Part shown: positions 1 through 10,165 of the stretch, piece after piece
Layout: the number at the start of each line of letters is the position of its first letter
How positions within the stretch are numbered: position 1 is the stretch's first letter
Source: Cristatella mucedo
Taxonomy: Eukaryota; Bryozoa; Phylactolaemata; Cristatellidae
Length of the DNA stretch: 52,500 nucleotides
NCBI GenBank assembly: GCA_009760855.2
Contig: WPIO01000132.1
Span: 350,001 to 402,500, forward strand
Direction of reading: 5' to 3'
Program-made: the position numbers and the translations under genes
The notes under the pieces: generated by a model
Seen by the model: only the letters and a program-made list of their open reading frames with translations
What the model was told of the DNA's origin: nothing
The model's database searches: none

Positions 1-145
1 CTGGCTCTCTTCTTCCAGTAAAGGCAAATGTTTAGTAAAATTCTGTATCTGCTTGACCAGACAGTTCGTGGCTGGCTTGCGGGGCCGACTTTTTGCACTA
101 CAAAGATTGAATAGCCAGGCTATAGATAGGCAGGCTAGCGCTGGC

Positions 146-341
<196 letters not shown>

Positions 342-1470
342 GTTTATATTACGAAATGAATACTGTAGATACGCAGACAGAAAGATTGGTGGAGACGACA
401 GATAATGGAGAAATAGGGAAAATTTAAGGATAGTAACATTGTAGGAGTTGATCCCTAGTTGTGCTGAAAATCATCTTGGTTCAGAGCTTCGTTCGCCGAT
501 TATGAAACAGGCTGGTCGACAATTCAATGCGAAACCCGTGAGCTAGGTTTGGCCGTATTGCTCGAGGCGGAGCAAGTAGTATAGCGATATGCGCGATTGA
601 CATAAAAAATCACGAAGTTTTGGTGGGAGAAGACGTTTCTTTGAGCTCGGAATTGCTCGCCAGCTGTGAATCGCTCGCAATTTCATAATCATATTCACTT
701 AATCTTCCTCGGTTTCGGGGCACGATCTCGTCCTTCAGAATTAAGTAACGGCGAAGTGGTTCACTTATCGCGATGCTAGTAAGAGCAGGCTGCACCTTTC
801 TGGTACGATCAGCTGGAGCGAAGCTCTGTCTGCCGCAGCAGGCTCGAGCTCGTATGAAAGAGAATGCCAGCGGGACCAAAGAGTCTCTCGGATGTACATC
901 CTGGTAAATGGATCAGATCAGGCTATATCTGCCGCGCTGCTGCTGCTGCTGCTGCTATTCTCTACTCCTATGCTGCTTTCTGAGAGTTCTCCAAACGAGC
1001 AAACATTTCGGCACGAATGCACGCGCTCCTGGCTCGTAAAGCACAACGAGAACGTTGCATCGTGAGTTAGCGTCGCAGAATCGTGCAAACTGAGATGCCT
1101 CGATAAGCCCACTGGCTCATTCGCAATCAGTGGCATTGCCTGCGCCGTTGGTTGCAACTGTGCCCACGAGGCAGCTGCTGAAATTAGTTGCAGCCACTGC
1201 TCGCGGCGGTTCGAACCAAGCGCATATGCTAAGCTCGACAATTGAGGAGTAGCAGCTAACTGATCAGGAACTCTACTCTGATAAACTAGCGACCTTATGA
1301 GCACTGGAACCATTGGTTGGGGAGACGGGCATCGTTGACCTTCCATGTCTTAATTTTCTTTCCAACGGTTTTGCTCTTCACTAGATGACTTTTCAGGTTT
1401 GCTGTAAAAGAATCACCGACGACGACACGGCGAAATCAATCCCGGGAGTGGTCGGAAGCATGTGACTTGC
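342..1470. other. Unassigned sequence with a short GCT run
   Basis: I recognise no gene, RNA or mobile element here. A GCT trinucleotide run lies at about 933-957. On the minus strand two open frames (918-1,346 and 610-879) cover much of the stretch, but their only notable feature is a poly-serine run made by the GCT repeat, and neither resembles a family I know. Confidence 0.5.
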
Positions 1471-1472
1471 AT

Positions 1473-1885
1473 GCAAGGATTGCTATCATGGGCCTACGCA
1501 GAATCTCCAGTGCTCCTCGTGCGAGCTCCCATCACGGAAATTGGGCGGTGTAAATGAACCAATTCATGCAAATGAAGGCCATGTCATCTCCATACTCTGC
1601 GCTCATCTGCCGGTTGCTGAGGCGGGGGGGGGGGGGCTCTTTGGAATTTTCCCGTGCGCTAGCGCAAGAGCAGTTCTAATATGATTGCTATCATGGGCCT
1701 ACGCAGATTCTCTAGAGCACTTTGTGCGCTGCCATCACGGAAACTGAATGGTGTAAATGCACCAATCTATGCAAATGAAGCCGATGTCATCTCCATAATC
1801 TACGTTCAACTACCGGTTGCTGTGGCTTTAGGCATTGGACTTGTCCCATGTGCAAGCAAAAGAGTAGTTGTAAATAGCCTGCCAC
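1473..1885. repeat. Diverged tandem duplication, about 206-bp unit
   Basis: Two adjacent copies start at about 1,478 and 1,684, both with the landmark GATTGCTATCATGGGCCTAC. They share further blocks (CCATCACGGAAA, GTGTAAATG, ATGCAAATGAAG, TGTCATCTCCATA, CCGGTTGCTG). The first copy contains a 13-base G run at 1,624-1,636. Divergence of roughly a quarter suggests an old duplication of unknown sequence. Confidence 0.8.
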
Positions 1886-1975
1886 GACGAAATTGACCGT
1901 TGTTTATTAGGGCAGATCGCACCCTCTGCAAGCCGCTGATGTGGCAGAGTCTCCATTGAAATTCCAGTGGATTCC

Positions 1976-2118
1976 GCCGTCTCATTTATGTAGCAATACG
2001 AAGAGCCGTATTGGCCATCTCTAGTTCTCTTGCAGTGGGCAATAAAGGATTGCCTACCGAAGGACTCGAACCCACGACCTGGGTCGTTTAATGCGAGCGC
2101 GATACTCCCGGAATTAGA
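1976..2118 (-). mobile_element. tRNA-derived SINE, family 1, copy 1 (no LINE tail)
   Basis: Read on the minus strand, it has a polymerase III B-box-like block (GTGGGTTCGAGTCC near 2,066-2,080). This is followed by the family's central sequence (GGCAATCCTTTATTGCCCACTGCAAG-like, then a block ending in TACATAAATGAG). It matches the copies at 2,307, 3,838, 7,005, 30,527 and 33,210. The LINE-like tail seen at 7,005 and 30,527 is absent here. Confidence 0.75.
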
Positions 2119-2306
2119 CCTAGGGTCACCAACATAGAACAGTCATTTTTAGTCGGGCTGCCAACCACCGTTGTATCGTCTGCATTTTCTAGAAGTTCAC
2201 TGGCTCAGCGGATGTCTTCGAGTGACGGTCATGCGTTGATTTCAATTTTTACAGTGGAATGATGAGTTCTTCCTGTCTTCTAACGTGCCATCATGTCTTT
2301 AAAAAA

Positions 2307-2475
2307 AGCTAGCTGATTTAGCAGCCTCATTTATGTAGCGGCAGAAGAGCTTTCACGAAACTCACTGCCACTTACCGTGGTCAGTAAAGGCTCGCCCAGT
2401 GCAGGACTCGAACCCACGATCCGGGTCATGGAGAGCAAGCTTCTCACAGGAGGAGAAACAACTGAATCTCCATCG
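2307..2475 (-). mobile_element. tRNA-derived SINE, family 1, copy 2
   Basis: On the minus strand a B-box-like GTGGGTTCGAGTCC lies at about 2,405-2,420. It is followed by a diverged TTTACTGACC central block and the GCCGCTACATAAATGAGGCTGCTAAATCAGCTAG-type end of the family (given in parts: GCCGCTACATAAATGAG, then GCTAAATCAGCTAG). It is diverged from the other copies, so an old insertion. Confidence 0.7.
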
Positions 2476-2479
2476 TGGC

Positions 2480-3835
2480 GCTCCATTCATCGCCGCGCCT
2501 TAAACTCGGTTGTTAAAGGCGCGGCACCTGGCACCCGTGGGCCAAGCCGGGGCGGCTTCGAATTGTGTGAAAGGTGAAGGTGAGCATCTCGCACCATCGT
2601 GACCAGGAAGCTGACAGAGCTGATCACAAGGTCTGGAAACGGATGTCAAGGAGGCGATTCGTCTAGTACAAGGAAATGGCTCAGACTGATGCAAAGGCTT
2701 GGAATGTCTCTACGTCGACCACGCCGCTCGCACTGGGACGAGCCAGCCGCCGGACGGCTAAAGCCATTGGAACTAGCGCCGTGAATGCGACTGGCGAGCT
2801 GTCGTGCTCCACCAAGTAATGCAGCTTGAAAGACGGCACTTGATGCGAATTACAATGGCAGTGCAGGGTAGTGTAGAGGCCGGCCGTCCTGCAATGGTAA
2901 CTCGAGGCGCCAGTACGAGACCAGCGGCACAGTTCAAAGGTCGGCTCTTATCCGACCACCTTTCCGGACGACCGTGCTCTCGCCTTGTCATCCGACGGAG
3001 GACGGCAGCCTTCGATTCCGATTCAGTGTCGCGTCACGCCGCGTCCTGCTATCGCCTACACGTCACTACCGGGTCAGCTTGCGAGAGTGTAACGAGACGT
3101 CGCCAGTGTACCGTCTACTTTGGCGCAGCTGTGCACAGCGGCGAGCTGGGTCCTTTCAAAGCAGTGCCACATCTGCTGCTAGCCAATTGCTTCTGCTCAG
3201 CTGGATTGTCAAGTTCAAGTTCAAGTTCATTAACAAGTGCCCCGACTGCTTGTCGAGCCGCTGCATACGCCGACTAGGCTACGAAGGCCTTCCTAAGGAC
3301 TTAGTAAACTGAAACGGCTGTGAAAGCTGTCGCTTGTTCGGACAGCAGAGAGCCAGCCGTTGCCCAACACCGACAGTCTATTACCAACGCACGGAGCCGA
3401 AGAGCGCACACGGCTCCCCTCGGCCCCTACTCTCGCTCGACTGCCCACTCCTCCACTCTTCAGTCCACCATCTCCCCATCAGCCAGTGGGTGACCGTCCT
3501 GTGTCCACGCCACATCACAGGCTCATCAGAGGAGCCGGCATACAATACCTACATACACACGCACATACGAACTGCAAAAGCTGCAAAGGATGCAACGAGA
3601 GGATAGCTGCTAGGGATGCAGCGACTGCAGCGGGTGCAGAGACTTGGAATGCTCCAAATGCTTAAAGGCTGCATAGATTTTTAAGGCTCTAAAACTGAAG
3701 CAGAGGCTGAAAATGCCGCATACAGAAGGCTACAATTCATGGATGTTTTTACATTGCATTTTCAGAAACATCTCAGGCAAAGGCAGCCTGAGTGCGTAAC
3801 CTGAGTGACGGAGCGTGTGCACCCAGAGGCTCGCA
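2480..3835. other. Unassigned sequence
   Basis: No gene, RNA or mobile element recognised on either strand. Open frames here are short, overlap each other in several frames and match no family I know. A small TTCAAG triplication occurs at about 3,211-3,228. Confidence 0.5.
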
Positions 3836-3837
3836 AA

Positions 3838-4000
3838 GAACGGACTTGCCCCTCTTAGCCCAGTGGTAATGTGCTCACTCTTCTCCACCCAGGTCGTGGG
3901 TTTGAACTCTGCACTGGGCGATCCTTTATTGCCCACTGCAAGCAGTGGCGATAGCCGGTAAGGCTCTTCCGCCGCTATATAAAAAGGCTGTTGAATCAGA
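3838..4000 (+). mobile_element. tRNA-derived SINE, family 1, copy 3
   Basis: A good A-box-like block (TAGCCCAGTGGTAATG, about 3,857-3,872) is followed 25-40 bases later by a B-box-like block (GTGGGTTTGAACTC, about 3,896-3,909). Next come the family central region (GATCCTTTATTGCCCACTGC) and the CCGCTATATAAAAAGGCTG end. This copy shows the tRNA-like head most clearly. It abuts the unclassified repeat at 4,001. Confidence 0.8.
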
Positions 4001-4185
4001 TAATCTTTAACCTCAAGAGTGACACATTTATCCTGCGTATGTGAAAATATGGGCTCAAACTCCTCTGACAAGAAAGTACGAATAAAACACGATTCATGCA
4101 TGTACCTAAACCAGCGAACGGTACAAAGTCTCAGCTGAGCTGCGAAGTCCTGTTGCCTCTTTTAGTAAATGTCCGATTCTTAAAC
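4001..4185 (+). repeat. Unclassified dispersed repeat Y, copy 1
   Basis: About 180 bases that recur, inverted and diverged, at 15,672-15,855. Shared blocks include TTATCCTGCGTATGTG, GATTCATGC and TTGCCTCTTTTAGTAAATG, in the same order and spacing. No coding potential or terminal repeats are evident. Confidence 0.7.
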
Positions 4186-4189
4186 GCAC

Positions 4190-4865
4190 TTCGACCCCGT
4201 CAATTGGCAGCATGAATACAGCGATAAATACAGAATACATTAATACATTAATTAGCATAAATGATTTCCTGGTAAACACAACGCCGAAAAACCACGGCGA
4301 GTGCCACTTAATAAAAAATAGTACCAGCGACGACTAGCAATGCTCGTAGCACCGCGAATTAGCTTAGCAAGCGCTCTGCTACAGAGCCGCAGTGTTGGCA
4401 GAGAAATTCATTCCTTCGGTTTCGCAATCGTGACTCCCGTTAGCCGCGTACGCCTTGGCTTGTTGTCTCCATTGCGGTTGCATTGTGTGCCATCGCAAAG
4501 TAAATCGTTCCCGGATACTTGAACCGCAAACCATCTCACTACTTGGGGCTTTGAGGGAGTAAACATCGAGCCACTTCAACGCCGCACCAAACTAATTCTT
4601 TCTCATTTACGCAGATGGCGAGCCTCACGCATAGCTTCATTGGCCATAGATGCAACGGAGAGGCTAGAGGGTCCAGAGCCTTTACCGGGTGCAAGGATTG
4701 CTTGGGGCTGCTCGGCCCGCCAACGCGTCTCTTCAAAGCCTGCCTGAAATTGCCAGCCTCAGGAAAGGTCAATGCTTAGGTCCGTCGTTGGCTTTAGCCT
4801 GGCTAAGTCTCCGCGTGCAAGAACGATTGCCCCTTCCGAGATGGCTAGACTTTCAAACCATTATT
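4190..4865. other. Unassigned sequence
   Basis: Nothing recognised. Short overlapping open frames only. Confidence 0.45.
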
Positions 4866-4908
4866 TATAAGAATTGTAATACATTTGTGTAGCAGCCTCA
4901 GAGAACTG

Positions 4909-4998
<90 letters not shown>

Positions 4999-5024
4999 AC
5001 TCTCTCTCTCTTTCTTTCTAGCGG
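4866..5024 (-). repeat. TC microsatellite expanded inside a LINE/SINE 3' tail
   Basis: The first 45 bases (ACATTTGTGTAGC, CCTCAGAGAACTGAATCTC) are the reversed conserved 3' tail of the local LINE and SINE families. Where that tail normally continues CTTTCTAGGCGC, about 105 bases of TC repeat follow instead. They end in TTTCTTTCTAGCGG, which resembles the rest of the tail. Confidence 0.7.
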
Positions 5025-5590
5025 ACAATGAATATGGCTGCAAGGCTAGTCTTCAAGTCCCAGTGGTTTGAGCACGTGTCTCCTTTGCTGAAAGAGCTAG
5101 GATGGTTGCCGGTTGAGCAAAGGATACAGAGCAAAGTTCTTACGCTGAACCACAAGGCCCGCCACGGCTTAGCTCCTTCGTACCTAGCTGAACTGCTACA
5201 TCAGTTTCAGCCTGTTCGCGCCCTCAGGTCCTGTGTGGACAATAAATTAGCTGTCCCATTCCTCCGCTTAAAGACAGTTGGCGACAGAAGCTTTAGCTCT
5301 GCAGGTCCTAGACTGTGGAACTCGCTTCCACAATTCTTACGCAACGACATCTACTCTCCAACTGCCGACTATGGCACATCTTTTTCAGCGGTCCTGAACT
5401 GCTACTTCTATGCTACTTACTACCTCAACTGCTCTCCTGACTCTGCTATGCTTCCTACTTTCTCTTTGTTGCGTGAGACGAAGTCTGTTGGCTACCGAAT
5501 GCGTACCGAAAGCCGCTTAGGCTGTGAGTGCGCTATACAAAACTCTCCTGCGTAACACTCACGTGGTCTTTATGACTTTGTGGAGTTACT
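5025..5590 (+). mobile_element. 5'-truncated LINE of a second CR1/L2-like lineage (ORF2 C-terminus)
   Basis: An open frame from 5,028 to about 5,555 encodes the region downstream of the reverse transcriptase typical of CR1/L2 elements: an AARLV start, LLKELGWLPVEQRI, a hydrophobic L-rich stretch, GDRSFSSAGPRLWNSLP, then a 3' extension. The sequence differs clearly from the main local LINE (which has GDRAFSSYAPKAWNSLP), so it is a separate lineage. A related copy lies at 34,130-34,455. No catalytic RT motifs remain. The TC microsatellite ends just before its truncated 5' end. It is an inert remnant. Confidence 0.75.
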
Positions 5591-5900
5591 GATGGAGATA
5601 CATTACTCTACAGATGCTGCATGTAAAGCAGTACCAGATGTTTGGTGGTAACATCCCCAAGCGGCAGGCACAGCATAACCAGGTATATGCACCCGACGAA
5701 TGAATCATTAAGACCCGCCAAATGCTGCAATAAACAGGTGCGTTTTAAGCTTCTTTTTAAATTTCGTTAGGTCTGGGGACGTTGTGACGTGCGTCGGTAG
5801 TGAGTTCCAGGTTTTGAGAGCATACGAACTAAAAGCACGGTCACCGACGGTTATGAGGTTCATACGAGGTATGGCGAAACGGTTCGACTCACAACATTAA
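5577..5900 (-). mobile_element. Composite fragment: SINE-type tail joined to LINE ORF2 C-terminal remnant
   Basis: On the minus strand, 5,900 to about 5,700 matches the last part of the main LINE frame (CSQNLELTT, then the stop region and GGGTC-type 3' UTR start). From about 5,700 to 5,577 it matches the ACCAG/TACTGCTTTACAT tail type seen in the SINE copies at 15,536 and 30,527. Frames are broken throughout. Confidence 0.55.
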
Positions 5901-6165
5901 ACTCAATAGTTTGTGCACGGGCTTCCTTTCAAGGTAATACAGGGTGCTTGGAAGGTGACATGTTTCTTTTAAGACCTCATTTAATGTATTATCATTTTTA
6001 TTATTACAGCGCAAGTTGAAAACGAGGTTTTGTAGGGAAAGTCAAAAAATTAATGCGCAAATAAGACAATACAACTCGGAAGGCTTTCTACAAATCACTG
6101 AGCATGCACGGACTTCCAAAAATATCTTTAATACTTAATACTAGTTATTGCTTATAATAACGATG

Positions 6166-6510
6166 CATTTGATACAGAGCCCTCAGAGAACTCAATCTTT
6201 TTCTAGGCACATTATATTTGCTGCAAAAAAGGCACGATCGAATGGTTAGCGGTAGCATGCTCCACGGCAGCAAGCACAAAATGGTAAGGAGTGCCGCTCA
6301 CGGGGTCAGCATGCAAATATGGTTAGTGGCAGTACGCACAAAGTCAGCACGCATGAGCACACGAATGACCATTTACGGGGACCCACAAAAAGCAGTGATA
6401 AATACATGCATTTTAGCTTCTTTTTAAATGTGGTCAACTCAGGAGATGTCGTGGCGCAGGTCGGAAGTGAGTTACAGGCTTTGGGAGTATACGAATTGAA
6501 GGTACCGTCT
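6166..6510 (-). mobile_element. LINE 3' end fragment (ORF2 C-terminus and 3' UTR)
   Basis: On the minus strand this reads YTPKACNSLPTC, then TTSPELTTFKKKLK, then the family 3' UTR (GACCCTGTG-type, GCTAACCATT) and tail (GCAGCAAATATAATGTGCCTAG). It matches 49,230-49,560 of the long plus-strand copy. It is 5' truncated and noncoding in effect. Confidence 0.8.
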
Positions 6511-6516
6511 CCGTTC

Positions 6517-6663
6517 GATGTAGCTTGGCCTGCCTTTGATGTATCAGGCTGCTTCCCTGAAGGAATGTCGTCGTATGGTAGGCCTGCGTATGACCCCCGC
6601 ATGCTGGCATGCTTTGATGTGGCTTGGCCCGCCTTTGATTTATCTGGCTGCTTCCCCGAAGGG
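6517..6663. repeat. Short direct duplication, about 51-bp unit
   Basis: Blocks at 6,517-6,570 and 6,612-6,663 share TTTGATGTAGCTTGGCCTGC / TTTGATGTGGCTTGGCCCGC and GGCTGCTTCCCTGAAGG / GGCTGCTTCCCCGAAGG, about 95 bases apart. Confidence 0.8.
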
Positions 6664-6712
6664 AGGGTGGAGAGAGAAGACCCGCAGTTCAGCTGGAACG
6701 CACAAATAGCCG

Positions 6713-6850
6713 AGCTGGTTTGGTCCAGCGGTGCTCGCCCCGACCAAAGTTTGGCTGAGGTCGTTGGCTCGAGCCCGGAGGCATATGTGAAGCGCCTGGA
6801 TAGACATATTAAATTCTCTTATGATGCTATACAAATAAATTATATTTAAA
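6713..6850 (+). mobile_element. tRNA-derived SINE, family 2, copy 1
   Basis: The head is TGGTCCAGCGGTGCTCGCC (A-box-like), followed by GGCTGAGGTCG and a B-box-like GGCTCGAGCCC at about 6,769-6,779. The tail is CATATGTGAAGCGCCTGGATAG, read as two parts (CATATGTGAAGCGCC, TGGATAG), ending CTATACAAATAAATTATATTT. The same arrangement occurs at 28,262 and 33,364. Confidence 0.75.
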
Positions 6851-7004
6851 ATACACAGCTGCTGAAGACCCACTGTTTTCGTGTCGTTGCTTGTGCACAG
6901 TCAGAGCGGCAAGCCACAGTTTGAATGAGGCATAGATAAACGACTAGATTCCAAAAGTGACTGGTACGATGCTTAGCCTGGCGGGGGAGTAGATCTGGTG
7001 AGCC

Positions 7005-7275
7005 CTAATGGTGGTGTGGTGAGCCGTGATGGCACACTAGGTAAGGCGGTTGCTTTTCACGACCTCTGGACCGAGGTCGTGCGTTCGAATCCTGCTGTGG
7101 GCAATCCTTTATTGCCACTGCAAGTGGTAGTGATAACCGTCAAAGCTCTTCTGTCGCTATGTCACCATTCAATTGCGTTTCCCTTTGCAGCAAATGTAAA
7201 GCGTCTAGAAAGAGATTGAGTTCTCTGAGGGCACTTTATCAAGTGCATTATTACTATTATTATTATCATTACAAA
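7005..7275 (+). mobile_element. tRNA-derived SINE, family 1, complete copy with LINE tail
   Basis: A full element of about 270 bases. The A-box-like TGGCACACTAGG is at 7,030-7,041 and the B-box GTTCGAATCC at 7,083-7,092. The family central region (CAATCCTTTATTGCC) follows. From about 7,165 comes a tail nearly identical to the LINE 3' end at 49,479-49,578 (GCAGCAAATGTAAAGCG, AGAAAGAGATTGAGTTCTCT, GGGCACTTTATCAAGTGCA, then ATT repeats). This is known SINE architecture: a polymerase III promoter head plus a tail recognised by a partner LINE reverse transcriptase. No protein is encoded. Confidence 0.85.
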
Positions 7276-7289
7276 AGAGTTTTTTAAAA

Positions 7290-7357
7290 CAAACAGTATT
7301 TTTGTATAGCCATGCTGTAGCCAAAGAGCTTAGGGACCTAAAAGTGACTCGCGGTAA
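7290..7357 (-). mobile_element. Oldest LINE of the nest (copy C), 3' part
   Basis: On the minus strand this continues the LINE frame (CACTTTTAGGTCCC, then CTTTGGCTACAGC) that breaks off at 11,857. The split is caused by insertion of copy D. TTACCGC at 7,351-7,357 is one half of the presumed target-site duplication. Confidence 0.65.
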
Positions 7358-8266
7358 CTTAATAATAATAATAAACTTTAATAGTGATCTCAGAGAACTC
7401 GATCTTTTTCTATGACCTTTACATTTGCTGCAAATGAATCACGATTGCATTTTTAGTGGTAGAATGCTCAATAAACAACAAGAATAACATGGCTAGGGGT
7501 AACATGCACAGGGTCAGCACATAAGCCCATAAAGGATGAATCACTGGGACCCACTAAGTGCTGCCATAAATAGGTGCGTTTTTAAGTTTTTTTTATATGT
7601 GGACAATTCGGGAGATGCTGTGACGCGAGTCGGGAATGAGTTCCTGGCTGAGGGAGCATATGAACTAAATGCACGGTCTCCAAAGGATTCAAGGTTTGTA
7701 CAAAGTATTGGTAACTAGTTGGATTCCAAAAAGCCGGCGGTACGCTGCTTAGCCAGGTGGGGAATAGATCTGATTGGTAGACTGGAGCTAAAAATGAAGG
7801 GACCTAGAAAGGAGTGACAAAACTTGAAGTCGATGCGTTGCTTGACTGGGAGCCTGAGTAAAGGTCAGCAAGGAGTGGTGTAGTGTGGCAACTGCGATGT
7901 TCACGATAGACAAGCCTAGCTGCAGAGCTTTGCACCAGCTGTAAGCTCCTGATTGCACATGCCAGTAGATCAGCAAGCAGTGAGTTACAGAAGTAAAGAC
8001 AGGGTGTATTAAAGTGCATAGACCAATTTAAATCTAGTATTGTTGTCTAAACAAGCCCGATCCTTAGCAACGTCATGTAGCTGAAAGAAGTAACTGACTG
8101 AAAGTAGGCTGACGACTGTGGAGCTAATGTTGTCGTCTAATAGAACTTCACTTTGAAAGATGACACCTAGATGTCGGGCAGATTCAACAGGAAAATGAAT
8201 TTCAGAGCCAATAATGAGCGTTAAGCTTTTTAATTTCGGAATCATACTTGATTTATCCATAATTAT

Positions 8267-9001
8267 TTATTTGTTTTTATCATCAATCAATTTAATAATG
8301 TTTGCTGCCATCCATATGCGGATGTCATCAATACATGCAGTAGGGAAATTGAGAGAATTTGACTTACTGGAGGGCTGTGATAGATCAAAGCAAACGTACA
8401 ACCATGTGTCATCCGCATAGAAGTGAAAGCCTGGATCATGCTTGGCAAACACACCCGCAAGAGGGGGAGTGTAAACCATGAAAAGAACCTGACCTAGCAC
8501 AGAGCCCTGAGGTACCCCATATTTCAGAGGTACCTCGGATGATCGTTGCCCTTTCACATCAATACTCTGGAGGCTCCCACTGAGATAGAACTTGAACCAT
8601 TGCAATGCAGTGCCATCAATGCCCAGACGAGATGAGAGGTGCTCAAGAAGGACTTGGCGATCGATAGTATCAGAAGCTACAGAAAGATCGAGTAAAAGAA
8701 GCACAGATACTCTATCCGTGTCTGCTTTTCTAAGTACGTCTTTGTATACCCTAAGCAATGCTGACTCTGTGGAGTGATTAGCTCTAAAGCCAGACTGGAA
8801 CTCACCTGCAAGGTTTGAAGTTTCAATATATGAGCTCAGCTGGTCTGCCACGACTCGTTTTGGTTTCTTTGATAGGAATGGTAGAAGGAAGACTGGGCGG
8901 TAGTTGCTCAAGCTCTCTTGGTCTAGTATTGCTTTCTTGAGTAGTGGCCTAACTACAGCATTTTGGAGAGGTGCTGGTACATGATCTGATAATAACGACA
9001 T
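8267..9001 (-). pseudogene. LINE reverse-transcriptase domain of copy D (frame broken downstream)
   Basis: An open stretch of about 244 codons holds reverse-transcriptase motifs in order: LSNYRPV; FQSGFRANHSTESALL; motif A DLSVASDTID (one F to S substitution relative to SAAFDTID); motif B YGVPQGSVLG; motif C FYADD. It then runs into a stop, and the C-terminal domain continues in other frames to about 7,560. This is polymerase for target-primed reverse transcription in its family; this copy is not functional. Confidence 0.8.
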
Positions 9002-9060
9002 ACTAATGATATTAGTTATGCAGGGCGACAGCAGATCAATGCATCGTAGAAGCAGGACAG

Positions 9061-10165
9061 ATAATAATAATAATAATATTGCACTTAATAAAGCGCCCTC
9101 AGAGAACTTAATCTCATTCTAGGCGCTTTACATTTGCTGCAAAGTGATACGCAATAGAATAGTAAGTAAAATCATGCTTGAAAAACAACATGGTTAGGGG
9201 GTACATGCACTGGGTCAGCATGCAAATGTGGTTAGTGGCAGCATGAACAGTGTCAGCACGCATAAGCACATCGAGGACGAATCACAAGGACCCACTAAAT
9301 GCTGTCCTAAATAGGTATGTTTTTAAGTTTCTTTTAAATGTGGTCAGGTCAGGGGATGTTCTGATGCAGGTCGGGAGGGAGTTCCAGGCTGTGGGAGCAT
9401 ACGAGCTAAATGCACGGTCTCCAAAGGATTTCAGGTTTGTACGAGGTATTTCTAGACTGTTGGATTCCGAAAAGCGAGTGGTACGATGCTTTGCCTGATG
9501 GGGTAGTATCTCTGAAAGATAGGCTGGAGCCATAGAATGAAGAGACCTAAAAGTGAGCGACAAAACCTTGAAGTCAATCCGTTGCTTGACTGGGAGCCAG
9601 TGCAGGTCGGCGAGAAGTGGAGTAATGTGGCAACTGCGACGCTCACGACAGACAAGCCTAGCTGCAGAGTTTTGCACCAGCTGCAATCGCCTGATCGCAC
9701 ATGCTGGTAGGCCAGTAAGCAGTGAGTTGCAGAAGTCGAGACGAGATGTCACGAATGCATGGACCAACTTGGACGTGGTATCCTTATCTAAACAAGCTCT
9801 AATTTTAGCAATGTTATGAAGCTGAAAATAGACTGATTTGACTGTGGAGCTGATGTGGTCGTCTAACGAGAGGTCGCTTTGGAATATGACACCTAGATTT
9901 CGAGCTGATGCAACTGGAGATATGCTGGCAGAGCCAATTTTGAAAGTCAGCCTTTCCAATTTCTGAATAACACTAGGTTTGCCCATAACTAGTAAGTTAG
10001 TTTTATCATCGTTTAGTTTTAGAAAATTTGCTGCCATCCATGATCGGATGTCATCAATGCATGCAGCAAGTGAGTTGAGAGAATTTGAGGTGCTCGAAGG
10101 CTGGGAGGGATCAAAGCAAAGGTACAACTGAGTGTCATCCGCATAGAAGTGAAAGCCTAGATTGT
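9061..10165 (-). mobile_element. Young 5'-truncated LINE (copy B) inserted into copy D
   Basis: This copy starts inside the reverse transcriptase just before motif C (GFHFYADDTQLYL) and keeps one open frame of about 290 codons to the natural stop near 9,282. The 3' UTR and ATT-repeat tail end at 9,061. It is flanked by TCTGTC at 10,066+ (positions 10,166-10,171) and CTGTC/TCTGTC at 9,056-9,061. Removing it rejoins copy D in register with the uninterrupted plus-strand copy at 47,612. Its residues differ from that copy at only about a dozen of 281 positions. Confidence 0.88.

Noticed and set aside
918-1346. Minus-strand frame of 142 codons with poly-Ser
   Set aside because: The Ser run is a GCT repeat read on the other strand. 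No domain and no splice context.
7005-7100. A genuine tRNA gene
   Set aside because: A- and B-box-like blocks are present, but there is no complete cloverleaf with a paired acceptor stem. The same head recurs in at least six dispersed copies joined to a LINE tail, so it is a SINE.
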